Positions 44,331 to 51,883 of a stretch of 64,000 bases of DNA are shown here, in pieces. The position numbers were made by a program, and so were the translations under genes. The DNA is from an uncultured Winogradskyella sp. (GTDB lineage: Bacteria; Bacteroidota; Bacteroidia; Flavobacteriales; Flavobacteriaceae). The number at the start of each line of letters is the position of its first letter. Positions within the stretch are counted from its first letter, which is position 1. The notes beneath the pieces are model-generated. The model had not been told where the DNA came from. It was given only the letters and a program-made list of their open reading frames with translations, and ran no database searches. Location: contig NZ_CANMJY010000001.1 of the NCBI RefSeq assembly GCF_947498345.1, forward strand, positions 186,001 through 250,000, read 5' to 3'.

Positions 44331-45399
44331 TGCATTAATTTATTGTGAAAATGAATTTGGAAATACAGATGGAAAAGTTACAAATGGTTTAGTTCGTCAG
44401 TCAGAGACCTATAGAATTGTTGGAATTATTGATAGTACTAAAGTTGGTTTGGATGCAGGAGAATATCTCGACGGTATAAAAAATGGGATTCCTGTTTTCA
44501 ATAACATGGAAAGTGCTTTAAAAGAATTGAAAAATATTCCTCAATATTTTATTTATGGTATAGCGCCTCTCACTTCTTTTTTGAGTAACCAACAAAAAGA
44601 AATAATTTTTACTGCTATCAAATACGGAATGAATATTGTTAATGGTATGCCAGAATTTTTAAATGATAATGTTCAATTCAGAGATATTGCCAACAAATAT
44701 GGAGTTACTATTCAGGATGTGAGAAAACCTCCAAAACGAGAAAACCTCCATAATTTTACAGGAGGTATAAAGAATGTAAAGATTCCTATAATTGCAGTAA
44801 TGGGAACTGACTGTGCGGTAGGAAAACGAACGACTGCTTTACTTTTGGTAAACGCTTTGAGAGAAAGGGGTTTTAATCCTGTGTTTGTAACCACAGGGCA
44901 AACTGGTATACTCCAAGGGTCAAAATATGGTGTTGCTATAGATGTTTTAACTTCTGGTTTTGCTTCGGGAGAAGTTGAAAATGCTATCTTAAATGCTTGT
45001 AAGAAAGAACAACCAGATATTATAGTTGTTGAAGGTCAAGGTGCTTTAAGCCATCCTGCTTTTACTTCTTCAAGTGCAATTTTACGTGGCGCAATGCCAG
45101 ATGCAATTATTCTTCAACATCCACCAATGCGAGAAAATTATTGCGATTATCCTAATATCCCAATGTTGTCACTAGAGGATGAGATAGAGATGATAGAAAT
45201 ATTTTCTAAATCAAAAGTAATTGCTATTACTATTAATCATGAAGATATGACTGATCAAGAAATTGATGATACTATTATAGATTATCAAATAGATTATAAC
45301 CTACCTACTACAGATGTCTTGAAGCATGGATGTGATAAACTGATAAAGGAACTATTAAAAACATTTCCGAAATTAAAGAGAGAGTCCGTATTACTTTGA
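44320..45399 (+). CDS. DUF1611 family protein (DgcN-like D-glutamate N-acetyltransferase)
   Basis: The 359-residue protein has an N-terminal Rossmann-like part and a C-terminal P-loop domain with MGTDCAVGKRTTA, followed by GQTGILQGSKYG and VVEGQGALSHPAF. These are hallmarks of DUF1611. Characterised members (DgcN) N-acetylate D-glutamate in a D-Glu catabolic route. Here it is paired with an amino-acid racemase and a D-Ala-D-Ala dipeptidase, which supports a D-amino-acid role. The TTG start of the racemase overlaps its stop. Confidence 0.83.
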   Translation: MKSNALIYCENEFGNTDGKVTNGLVRQSETYRIVGIIDSTKVGLDAGEYLDGIKNGIPVFNNMESALKELKNIPQYFIYGIAPLTSFLSNQQKEIIFTAIKYGMNIVNGMPEFLNDNVQFRDIANKYGVTIQDVRKPPKRENLHNFTGGIKNVKIPIIAVMGTDCAVGKRTTALLLVNALRERGFNPVFVTTGQTGILQGSKYGVAIDVLTSGFASGEVENAILNACKKEQPDIIVVEGQGALSHPAFTSSSAILRGAMPDAIILQHPPMRENYCDYPNIPMLSLEDEIEMIEIFSKSKVIAITINHEDMTDQEIDDTIIDYQIDYNLPTTDVLKHGCDKLIKELLKTFPKLKRESVLL

Positions 45400-46490
45400 A
45401 ACTCCCTAGGATAGATATTGATATTGGAAAAATCGCCCATAACATTCAACAATTAAAAAAGATATATGGCTCCAAAGGAATTCAAATTACTGGTGTTACA
45501 AAGGTGATTGGTGGCAATCCGATAATCGCTTCAATTTTAGTAAAAAAAGACATAAAGATTCTTGCAGATTCTAGAATTGAAAATATTATGAAAATGCGAA
45601 AAGCTGGTGTTCAAGCAAAATATTTGTTATTGAGAACACCTGCTTTAAGCCAAGTAGAAGAAGTTGTTATTTACACAGATATAAGCTTAAATTCTGAACT
45701 CATCGTCCTAAAAGAGCTATCAAAATATGCTATAAGGAATCAAATTATACATAAAGTGATTCTTATGGTGGAGCTGGGAGATTTACGAGAAGGAATTATG
45801 CCTTTAGAAATAAATAACACTGTAAAAGAGGTGCTACTATTAAAAGGGCTTTCCTTAATAGGGATAGGTTCAAATCTTGCCTGTTTTGGAGGAATAGGGC
45901 CTGATGCTAGCAAAATGAGTAAGCTATCATCAATAGCGACACATTTAGAGAAAAAATTTAAAATTAAATTAACAATTATTTCTGGCGGAAATTCTGCAAA
46001 CTATCATTGGTTCAAATCTTCAAAAAATGTGGGTAGAATAAATAATTTACGATTAGGAGAGTCTATCTTTTTAGGAAGGGAGGCACTTTGCAGAAAGCCA
46101 ATACCTAAACTCTTTACAGACATTTTTACATTAGTGGTTGAAGTAATTGAATCAAAAATAAAACCTTCCAAACCTTATGGCAAAGTATCTCAAAATGCCA
46201 ATGGAAAAATTAAAAAATTCAAAGAAAAAGGTTTAATGAATAGAGCTATTCTAGCTATTGGAGGACAAGATGTTGATGTTTCAGGGATTATACCAAGGCA
46301 AAACATTGATATTTTGGGTGCAAGTAGTGATCACATTGTAATAGATAACACCAATTCAAATTTAAAAGTAGGAGATACTGTAGAGTTTGACTTGAACTAT
46401 AGTGCTTTATTAAGAGTGTTAAATTCATCATATATAACTAAAAATACAATCAATTTTAATGAATGTAAAAGCGTACTGCAAAGCAGTTGA
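45396..46490 (+). CDS. Alanine/ornithine racemase family PLP enzyme
   Basis: The 364-residue fold-type III PLP enzyme has the PLP-binding Lys in GVTKVIGGNP (near residue 36) and the phosphate-binding ISGGNSAN and GRINNLRLGES motifs. The start is TTG at 45396, overlapping the preceding stop (TTGA), which supports coupling. It interconverts L- and D-amino acids; the preferred substrate cannot be told. It overlaps the dipeptidase gene by 32 bases. Confidence 0.84.
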   Translation: MKLPRIDIDIGKIAHNIQQLKKIYGSKGIQITGVTKVIGGNPIIASILVKKDIKILADSRIENIMKMRKAGVQAKYLLLRTPALSQVEEVVIYTDISLNSELIVLKELSKYAIRNQIIHKVILMVELGDLREGIMPLEINNTVKEVLLLKGLSLIGIGSNLACFGGIGPDASKMSKLSSIATHLEKKFKIKLTIISGGNSANYHWFKSSKNVGRINNLRLGESIFLGREALCRKPIPKLFTDIFTLVVEVIESKIKPSKPYGKVSQNANGKIKKFKEKGLMNRAILAIGGQDVDVSGIIPRQNIDILGASSDHIVIDNTNSNLKVGDTVEFDLNYSALLRVLNSSYITKNTINFNECKSVLQSS

Positions 46491-47163
46491 AGCAAAAGAT
46501 AGTAGAAACAAGCTTTTAACTCCTTCGATTAGAATTTTAGAAAATAACTCGCCATTAATGAGTTTAATGAATACAGATTTCAATTTAATTTTTGAACCTT
46601 CTATTTCTGTAGATTATATGTACCTCGTTAGAGAAGATATTCTTGCAAAAATAGGAAGAATTAGTAAAAAGTTAAATGCCCAAAATAAGAAGTTGATTAT
46701 TCGATCAGCATGGAGGTCTTCAGAGCATCAACAACTTTTATGGGATACTAAATTTGAATTCTTTCAAAAAGAGTATCCAGAAAAATCCTTCTCCGAAGTT
46801 AAAAAAATTGTTAGTTATTTTATTGCTTTTCCTACAAAGTCAATGCATGCTACTGGAGGTGCAGTAGATGCATTAATTTATGATGATGCTAAAAAATGTG
46901 TAATGGATTTTGGCACGAACAAAGGATATGATATAAATCTTTCAAAAAAGTGTTATCCTTACTATCCCAAAATTAGTGAAGAAGCTAAAGAAAATAGAGC
47001 ACTTTTAATAGGTTTGTTTCAAAGTGAAGGTTTTGTATGTGATCTAAAAGAATATTGGCATTTTGATTATGGAAATGCTATTTGGGCAATCGAAAAAGAA
47101 AAGGAATTTGCTGTTTATGGGTCAATCTCTAAATTGGATATGTCAATTAACATAAAAAATTAA
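46459..47163 (+). CDS. D-alanyl-D-alanine dipeptidase (VanX-like, peptidase M15D)
   Basis: The 234-residue zinc peptidase has the SxHxxGxAxD motif as SMHATGGAVDA and the EYWHFDYG motif with the catalytic Glu and third zinc His. IRSAWRSSEHQQLLW is the substrate Arg region. There is no signal peptide, so it would act in the cytoplasm on D,D-dipeptides. With the racemase and DgcN-like genes it suggests recovery or editing of D-amino acids from cell-wall peptides. Confidence 0.88.
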   Translation: MNVKAYCKAVEAKDSRNKLLTPSIRILENNSPLMSLMNTDFNLIFEPSISVDYMYLVREDILAKIGRISKKLNAQNKKLIIRSAWRSSEHQQLLWDTKFEFFQKEYPEKSFSEVKKIVSYFIAFPTKSMHATGGAVDALIYDDAKKCVMDFGTNKGYDINLSKKCYPYYPKISEEAKENRALLIGLFQSEGFVCDLKEYWHFDYGNAIWAIEKEKEFAVYGSISKLDMSINIKN

Positions 47164-47318
47164 GCAGTCCTTACTAATCAAAACTAGGTTGCTAAAACAC
47201 AATTATATAGATTTGAACTGAAATAAATGCTTATTGAAATAACCCTATTTGAACTTAAAGTAGGTTCTAAAAAACATTAAAAGTCTCAAAACGTCACCTT
47301 GTTTTCTATCATTTTTTA

Positions 47319-47458
47319 TTAGCCACAACGTGTTCGTGTATGGTTAGTTGCGTAAAAGTACACGCTTTGTTTTTCGTAGTTACAATATAGTAAAAAGTAC
47401 GCAAAGCTCGTCGTCTTAGCCAGTAACAGCAATGAATTATACACGTTGTTGTGGTGCG
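47319..47458 (-). repeat. attC-like palindromic repeat, copy G
   Basis: The left end TTAGCCACAAC mirrors copy F's GTTGTGGCTAG. The arms TTCGTGTATGGTTAGTTGCG and AATTATACACGTTGTT are present. The central part has a different hairpin (ACGCTTTG pairing with CAAAGCTCGT). The right end GTTGTGGTGCG abuts the stop of the T9SS gene at 47459. Confidence 0.86.
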
Positions 47459-48874
47459 TTATTTCTTGATGAGTTTAAAACTAGTTTTTCCATCACTTGA
47501 AATAATGGATACAAAATACAATCCAGAATTGCCGTGAACATTCAAATTCAAATCACCAATTGTATCACCAGCATTCATTTTAACTCTTTGTACTACTTTA
47601 CCAAATACGTCACTGATTATTATTTCTGAAAAATTTTGGTTGCTCGGTAATTTAATTGTGAAATAGCCGGATGTTGGGTTCGGATGAATTTTTGCATCTG
47701 TCAATCTATGTTTATCTATTCCTAAAAGCTCACTAATGTCATACACTTCTACAAATCCTATTGTATTTATAAGACTCCGACCAAATATTACTTTTGAACC
47801 ATCTGGCGTAATATCTACATTACCTAATATCGATTCATCATAATTATTATAGTTGAAAAAATGAACTAATTCCCAAGAATTATCAACTTGTTGATAAACC
47901 CTTGTTCCCGATCCTTCACTAAGACTACCTTCCAATCCTGAACCAATAATAAATATAGTGCCATCAGCTGATACTCGCAAGGCATTATTACGTTTTCTCA
48001 ATGGATCAACATTTAAGTCGGTCATTTGTTTCACCCAGTTGCCGTTTATGAGATCATAAGTTTCAAAGGTTACATCGTCAACTCCGATGGCATCCTCACC
48101 ATAAGAAAGTATAAGTCTTGTTCCATCTGCTGAAAGATCAAAACCATCTGAAATAAGTATATTAGTAGGAAAACTTCTGGTGAACTGTAAACTCCAATCC
48201 GTTCCATCAAAGGTGTAAATCTTAATACCATTATCAACACCACTTTCACGAAACAAAACAGCTACGGTCTGTGCATTATCCGAGATGGCCAACTCATTTC
48301 GAACAGGTATTTCTAACGGATTACCTACTGCATTCCAATTTGTGCCATCCCACTGAAACTGGTATACAGAATCTGAACCAGCTCCCGTTGCTCCAATGAC
48401 CAAGATGTTTTCGTCCTGTGTAAATCTAAATGTTTTGAAATCTGCATTTGGTTGTCCAGGAAATTCTAGATCATCTCCCATCTGCTCCCAATCTCCAAGG
48501 ATTTCATTCCATTCATAAACCAGTGGCTGGGCATTGTTGTTTCCTATCGCAATTCTATTACCACTACCGCTCATATCCAACCCTTGTCCAAAAAGACCTA
48601 ATGAAGTGGATATCCCTTCTAAAGTAGAACCTAATTGAACCCAAGCGGTGCCATCAAAATGGTAAGCATCGGCTCTTCCTGCTAAATCTTCTCCATTAGT
48701 GTTAAACCTTGGTGCACTAGTTAATATTCTATTACCAGAATCGCTTATTGCAACACTAGCACCAAATGTGTCGCCAGTTGCAAATTCTGATAGTGTTTGT
48801 CCAATTTGGGTTTGCCCAAAAGTTGAATAAGAATATGCGAGAATTGAAAATGCAAGAAAGTATACTGTTTTCAT
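47459..48874 (-). CDS. Secreted repeat protein with type IX secretion sorting domain
   Basis: The 471-residue protein has a signal peptide (MKTVYFLAFSILAYSYSTFG) and several beta-propeller-like repeats with W(V/N)Q(L/M)G and DGT motifs (for example NWNAVGNPLEIP and DWSLQFTRSF), resembling FG-GAP/WD-like repeats. Residues about 395-471 form a type A T9SS C-terminal domain (IHPNPTSGYFTIKLP to SFKLIKK). It would be exported to the surface or medium. It is alone in its module between copies G and H. Confidence 0.84.
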   Translation of the reverse strand: MKTVYFLAFSILAYSYSTFGQTQIGQTLSEFATGDTFGASVAISDSGNRILTSAPRFNTNGEDLAGRADAYHFDGTAWVQLGSTLEGISTSLGLFGQGLDMSGSGNRIAIGNNNAQPLVYEWNEILGDWEQMGDDLEFPGQPNADFKTFRFTQDENILVIGATGAGSDSVYQFQWDGTNWNAVGNPLEIPVRNELAISDNAQTVAVLFRESGVDNGIKIYTFDGTDWSLQFTRSFPTNILISDGFDLSADGTRLILSYGEDAIGVDDVTFETYDLINGNWVKQMTDLNVDPLRKRNNALRVSADGTIFIIGSGLEGSLSEGSGTRVYQQVDNSWELVHFFNYNNYDESILGNVDITPDGSKVIFGRSLINTIGFVEVYDISELLGIDKHRLTDAKIHPNPTSGYFTIKLPSNQNFSEIIISDVFGKVVQRVKMNAGDTIGDLNLNVHGNSGLYFVSIISSDGKTSFKLIKK

Positions 48875-48944
48875 TGTAAAATTATTTTAGTTACAATGAA
48901 TCATCGAAGATTTATTAAAATGTCATCGTTCTGTTGCTTTTTAA

Positions 48945-49084
48945 TGCATCACAACGTGTTTGTATAAGGTTAGTTGCGTAAATTTAACAATAAATAGCCA
49001 AGTACAAAACCAGTTAGAAAATCCGCAAGGATTTTCGTAAGTAGGCTTGAACTAGCAATTAATTTTATACGGTGTTGCCAGCAG
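48945..49084 (-). repeat. attC-like palindromic repeat, copy H
   Basis: The left end TGCATCACAAC mirrors copy G's GTTGTGGTGCG with one mismatch. The hairpin GAAAATCC GCAA GGATTTTC matches copy B's with one loop change. The right arm is slightly decayed (AATTTTATACGGTGTT). The right end GTTGCCAGCAG is mirrored by TGCTGGCAAC at copy I. Confidence 0.87.
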
Positions 49085-49087
49085 TTT

Positions 49088-49810
49088 TTATTTTTTCGGT
49101 AAATACAATTTCATATTCTCAATTTCCAGTTTGTCCAAGTGTCCCATTTTACTTTCGTCTTTCGTTATTAAATGTAAATGAATATTTGAGTCGTGATGCG
49201 TGAAAACTCCTTTGTGTTCCGTTGAGAAAAATCCAATAATCGTTGCTTCTTCATCTTTCAGTTCGTAATTAGTTTGTCCTTGATGTGCTTCTTTTGGTGA
49301 TGAAACTTTTGTTCCTTGTGGTAAATTTTGAATATGAATAATTGCTTTTGAAATTTTCCCTGTTAATTTGAAGGCAAAAGGTCTTTTAAATTCAGTCGTC
49401 TTTTCATCTACTAATTTTTCAATGTCTTTGATTGACTTAATATTAGAGGCTAATTCTATTTCGTTCCATTCAGTTACGTTAGCATACACTAAAAAAGGTG
49501 CTGAAACATCAAATGTTTTTTCAACTGTCATAGTTGAATCAGATGTGACTTTTGAAACATAACTTTGTCCATTATTGATAAGTAACTCTCCAGTTAGATA
49601 ACTTTCTGGTCCAAGTCCATAAAGACCTTTTTTGCTAGAAATTGTATCGAGCCTGATACTTCCACCTAATTCTCCTTTCCACATAACATTTTTCATTGCA
49701 CCTACAATATTAATGTCTGAATAAGTTTCATTCAAGTTGGTTTTCTTTTGGTCAGAATTGCAACCAAATATTACGATTGTTAGAATTCCAACTATTACTT
49801 TTTTTATCAT
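49088..49810 (-). CDS. Acetolactate decarboxylase-like lipoprotein
   Basis: I start at the ATG at 49810 (MIKKVIVGILTIVIFGC); a longer frame would read into repeat copy I. The product has 240 residues, a lipobox IFGC and an alpha-acetolactate decarboxylase domain: GLGPESYLTGELL, then GVFTHHDSNIHLHLI and KMGHLD with the zinc-binding His pattern HxH...H. Known enzymes of this family are cytoplasmic and make acetoin; a lipoprotein form suggests a different, extracytoplasmic role. It is alone in its module. Confidence 0.75.
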   Translation of the reverse strand: MIKKVIVGILTIVIFGCNSDQKKTNLNETYSDINIVGAMKNVMWKGELGGSIRLDTISSKKGLYGLGPESYLTGELLINNGQSYVSKVTSDSTMTVEKTFDVSAPFLVYANVTEWNEIELASNIKSIKDIEKLVDEKTTEFKRPFAFKLTGKISKAIIHIQNLPQGTKVSSPKEAHQGQTNYELKDEEATIIGFFSTEHKGVFTHHDSNIHLHLITKDESKMGHLDKLEIENMKLYLPKK

Positions 49811-49830
49811 AAATTTCGTTTTTCTCAAAT

Positions 49831-49967
49831 TGCTGGCAACGGTTTGTGTATGATTAGTTGCGGGATGGTTCGCGAGAAACATTCCGCTGTTGGCTAAGAT
49901 AATTAATGCGAGTGATTTTCCGAAGTGAAAATCCGAAGCAATTAATTATACACGGTGTTACCTGCTG
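49831..49967 (-). repeat. attC-like palindromic repeat, copy I
   Basis: The left end TGCTGGCAAC mirrors copy H. Bases 49838-49967 are identical to copy D (38330-38459), including the right end GTTACCTGCTG. The other end of the following module, next to the recombinase relic, keeps only GGTAAC (50529-50534). Confidence 0.9.
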
Positions 49968-50050
49968 GTATTTTTCCATTCATTTATTATTCGCTTACGT
50001 TTTTTTCTATCTTTTCCTTTAACATTTTTTAGTCTCTCCTTGCTATATAA

Positions 50051-50470
50051 TCAGTCCATATATCTTTCTTGAATTATTTCGTTATTTCCACCCAAATAAT
50101 ATTCCACTCTATTTGGGTTATTTTCACAAAAAGTTAAAGTGCAATTTTGAATTCGAAATACAGTAAAATAAGGTATTCCCTCAATTCTGTCAGCAATGAT
50201 TATTGCAATTTCTCCTTTTGTCAAGTTCCGATTGTGACAATCTGATTTAACTTTAGTCAACGTAGAATCAGTAAAAAATTCTGCAAGAACTATCAATGAT
50301 TTTTCTCCAAATTCTTTTATTTTTTCGGCTTGCTCAGTTTTTATTATTCCTTTGGAATTTTCAGTTTCCGAAATTCCAGTTAGCAATGAGTCAATTTCAG
50401 ATTCGGTTTGTGAATAACTCAAGTTGAGATTCAGAAATAGAGTTAAAAATAGTATTCCAATTTTTTTCAT
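50051..50470 (-). CDS. Secreted protein of unknown function
   Basis: The 139-residue protein has a signal peptide (MKKIGILFLTLFLNLNLSYSQ). The mature part contains LIVLAEFFTDST, then CHNRNLTKGEIAIIIADRIE and two further Cys (NCTLTFC), which may form disulfides. No family name is known to me. It is the gene of the last array module, next to the recombinase relic. About 80 AT-rich bases separate its stop from copy I. Confidence 0.68.
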   Translation of the reverse strand: MKKIGILFLTLFLNLNLSYSQTESEIDSLLTGISETENSKGIIKTEQAEKIKEFGEKSLIVLAEFFTDSTLTKVKSDCHNRNLTKGEIAIIIADRIEGIPYFTVFRIQNCTLTFCENNPNRVEYYLGGNNEIIQERYMD

Positions 50471-50534
50471 TCAGTTTAGATTTATTTTCAAATCTATTCT
50501 TTGTTTATATATTCAGAAACTATTATATGGTAAC

Positions 50535-51041
50535 GAACAACAAATAGTTATAAAGCGGAAAAAACTGAATGCTGAGATAGAGCAAACTAGTGAAAGATTA
50601 GAGAAGCTTCAAGACTTATATATTGATGGTAAAATGGATATTGATGCTTATACCGAGACTTATGATAGATATAATTTGAAACGTGAAACTCTAAGGCGAG
50701 AGCTTAAAAGTTTAAAAACAAGAAATAGTCAATACAGTATATGGCTTAATAAAGGTATTCATTTGCTTAAAAACCTAAAAGGGCATTACAATAAATCTAC
50801 TGTTAAGGAAAAGCAAAAGCTACTTAGTTCGATATTTCCTGAAAATCTCTTTTTTGAAGGAAAGGAATGTCGAACTGCTAGAATCAATGATGTTTTGCGT
50901 TTTATATTGCAGATAGATAGTGAGTTAGGTGATAAAAAAAGAGGACAATTTTCAAATAAATTGAAATTGTCCTCTCGAGTGGTGCCTCCAGGAATCGAAC
51001 CAGGGACACAAGGATTTTCAGTCCTTTGCTCTACCAACTGA
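50535..51041 (+). pseudogene. C-terminal remnant of a serine site-specific recombinase
   Basis: From 50535 the frame encodes a coiled coil (EQTSERLEKLQDLYIDGKMD and TLRRELKSLKTRN) and the end typical of Bacteroidota recombinase family proteins (KQKLLSSIFPENLFFEG, RTARINDVLRFI). The last residues (PPGIEPGTQGFSVLC) are translated from the tRNA-Phe 3' end. The catalytic resolvase domain is absent: the sequence switches at GGTAAC|GAACAAC to array DNA. The frame upstream of that point is antisense to the secreted-protein gene. Confidence 0.8.
50940..50975 (-). terminator. Terminator of tRNA-Phe
   Basis: AGAGGACAATTT and AAATTGTCCTCT form a perfect 12-bp stem. On the minus strand a run of T follows, directly downstream of the tRNA gene. 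It lies inside the recombinase relic frame. Confidence 0.85.
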
Positions 51042-51052
51042 GCTAAGGCACC
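50980..51052 (-). tRNA. tRNA-Phe (GAA)
   Basis: The minus strand folds as a standard tRNA. The acceptor stem is GGTGCCT/AGGCACC, the D arm GCTC...GAGC, and the anticodon stem AAGGA/TCCTT with loop CTGAAAA (anticodon GAA). The T arm is CCTGG TTCGATT CCTGG, with discriminator A. CCA is not encoded. A serine recombinase relic ends in its 3' part, marking it as an integration site. Confidence 0.96.
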
Positions 51053-51129
51053 AGTTGCTTAAATAAGCGGATGCAAATATATATTCATTTTTATTATTCA
51101 CAAAAAGAAACTTGTAAAATTTGATTTTA

Positions 51130-51137
51130 TAAATTTG
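51130..51137 (+). promoter_or_regulatory. -7 promoter element of the coaX operon
   Basis: TAAATTTG matches TAnnTTTG exactly and lies 17 bases before the ATG at 51155, with a TTG at 51112. It supports the second ATG as the coaX start. Confidence 0.55.
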
Positions 51138-51154
51138 TCTTTTATTAAATGCTT

Positions 51155-51883
51155 ATGAATCTTATAGTTGATGTTGGAAATACTTTTGTAAAGTTTGCAG
51201 TTTTTAAGAATAATAAACTCATCCATAAAGTAAGTTTTAAGCTTTCGGAATTTAAAAAACAATATAAGTTGTTAAAAACCGATTACCCAAAACTAAAGAA
51301 TGCCATTATTTCTTCCGTAGGTCGCCTATCAAAAAAGCATATTGAGATTATTGATAAGGATATAAAAGTGCTTCAGTTAAATTATAAAACAAAATTACCT
51401 TTTAAAAACCTATACGAAACACCAAAAACTTTAGGAGTAGATCGCATAGCATTAGTGAGTGCCTCAGTAAGCCATTTTCCTAATAATAGTGCGTTGATTA
51501 TAGATGCTGGCAGTTGCATTACTTACGACTTTGTTACCAATAAAAACGAATATTTTGGTGGTGCAATTTCTCCAGGAATAGTATTACGTTATCAAGCCCT
51601 TCATAATTTTACTGCTAATCTTCCGTTATTGCAAAGAGACCAGCCCAAAACAATTATAGGCAACTCTACAGAATCATCCATTCATTCTGGTGTTGTAATA
51701 GGTGTAATTAAAGAAATTGATGGTGTTATAGACCAATATATAGCAAAACATCAAGATTTAACAGTTATTTTAACAGGAGGTGATGCCATTTTTTTGTCAA
51801 ACCAATTAAAAAATAGCATATTTGCGAATTCAAATTTTTTGTTAGAAGGTTTGAATTTTATACTAGATTTTAATTCAAAATAA
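51155..51883 (+). CDS. coaX: Type III pantothenate kinase CoaX
   Basis: I choose the ATG at 51155 (MNLIVDVGNTFVKFAVF), giving 242 residues; an ATG two codons earlier is in frame. Motifs are DVGNT (phosphate 1), GVDRIAL, IIDAGSCITYDFV (phosphate 2) and GGAISPGI. It phosphorylates pantothenate in the first step of CoA synthesis. The stop overlaps the next start (TAATG). It heads the conserved right-hand core operon. Confidence 0.95.
   Translation: MNLIVDVGNTFVKFAVFKNNKLIHKVSFKLSEFKKQYKLLKTDYPKLKNAIISSVGRLSKKHIEIIDKDIKVLQLNYKTKLPFKNLYETPKTLGVDRIALVSASVSHFPNNSALIIDAGSCITYDFVTNKNEYFGGAISPGIVLRYQALHNFTANLPLLQRDQPKTIIGNSTESSIHSGVVIGVIKEIDGVIDQYIAKHQDLTVILTGGDAIFLSNQLKNSIFANSNFLLEGLNFILDFNSK

Noticed and set aside
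49841-49882. Longer start of the acetolactate decarboxylase-like protein
   Set aside because: It would translate part of repeat copy I; the ATG at 49810 gives a proper lipoprotein signal.
21230-49967. Interpreting the palindromic repeats as simple transcription terminators or MITEs
   Set aside because: They are too long, contain nested hairpins, have no T tract, and their outermost bases match the other end of the neighbouring module rather than forming target duplications.
21230-49967. CRISPR array
   Set aside because: The repeats are 0.4-12 kb apart, not regularly spaced at 20-40 bp spacers, and no cas gene is present.
50424-50534. Plus-strand N-terminal part of the open frame leading into the recombinase relic
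   Set aside because: It is antisense to the start of the secreted-protein gene at 50051-50470 and to its leader; the recombinase similarity begins only at 50535.
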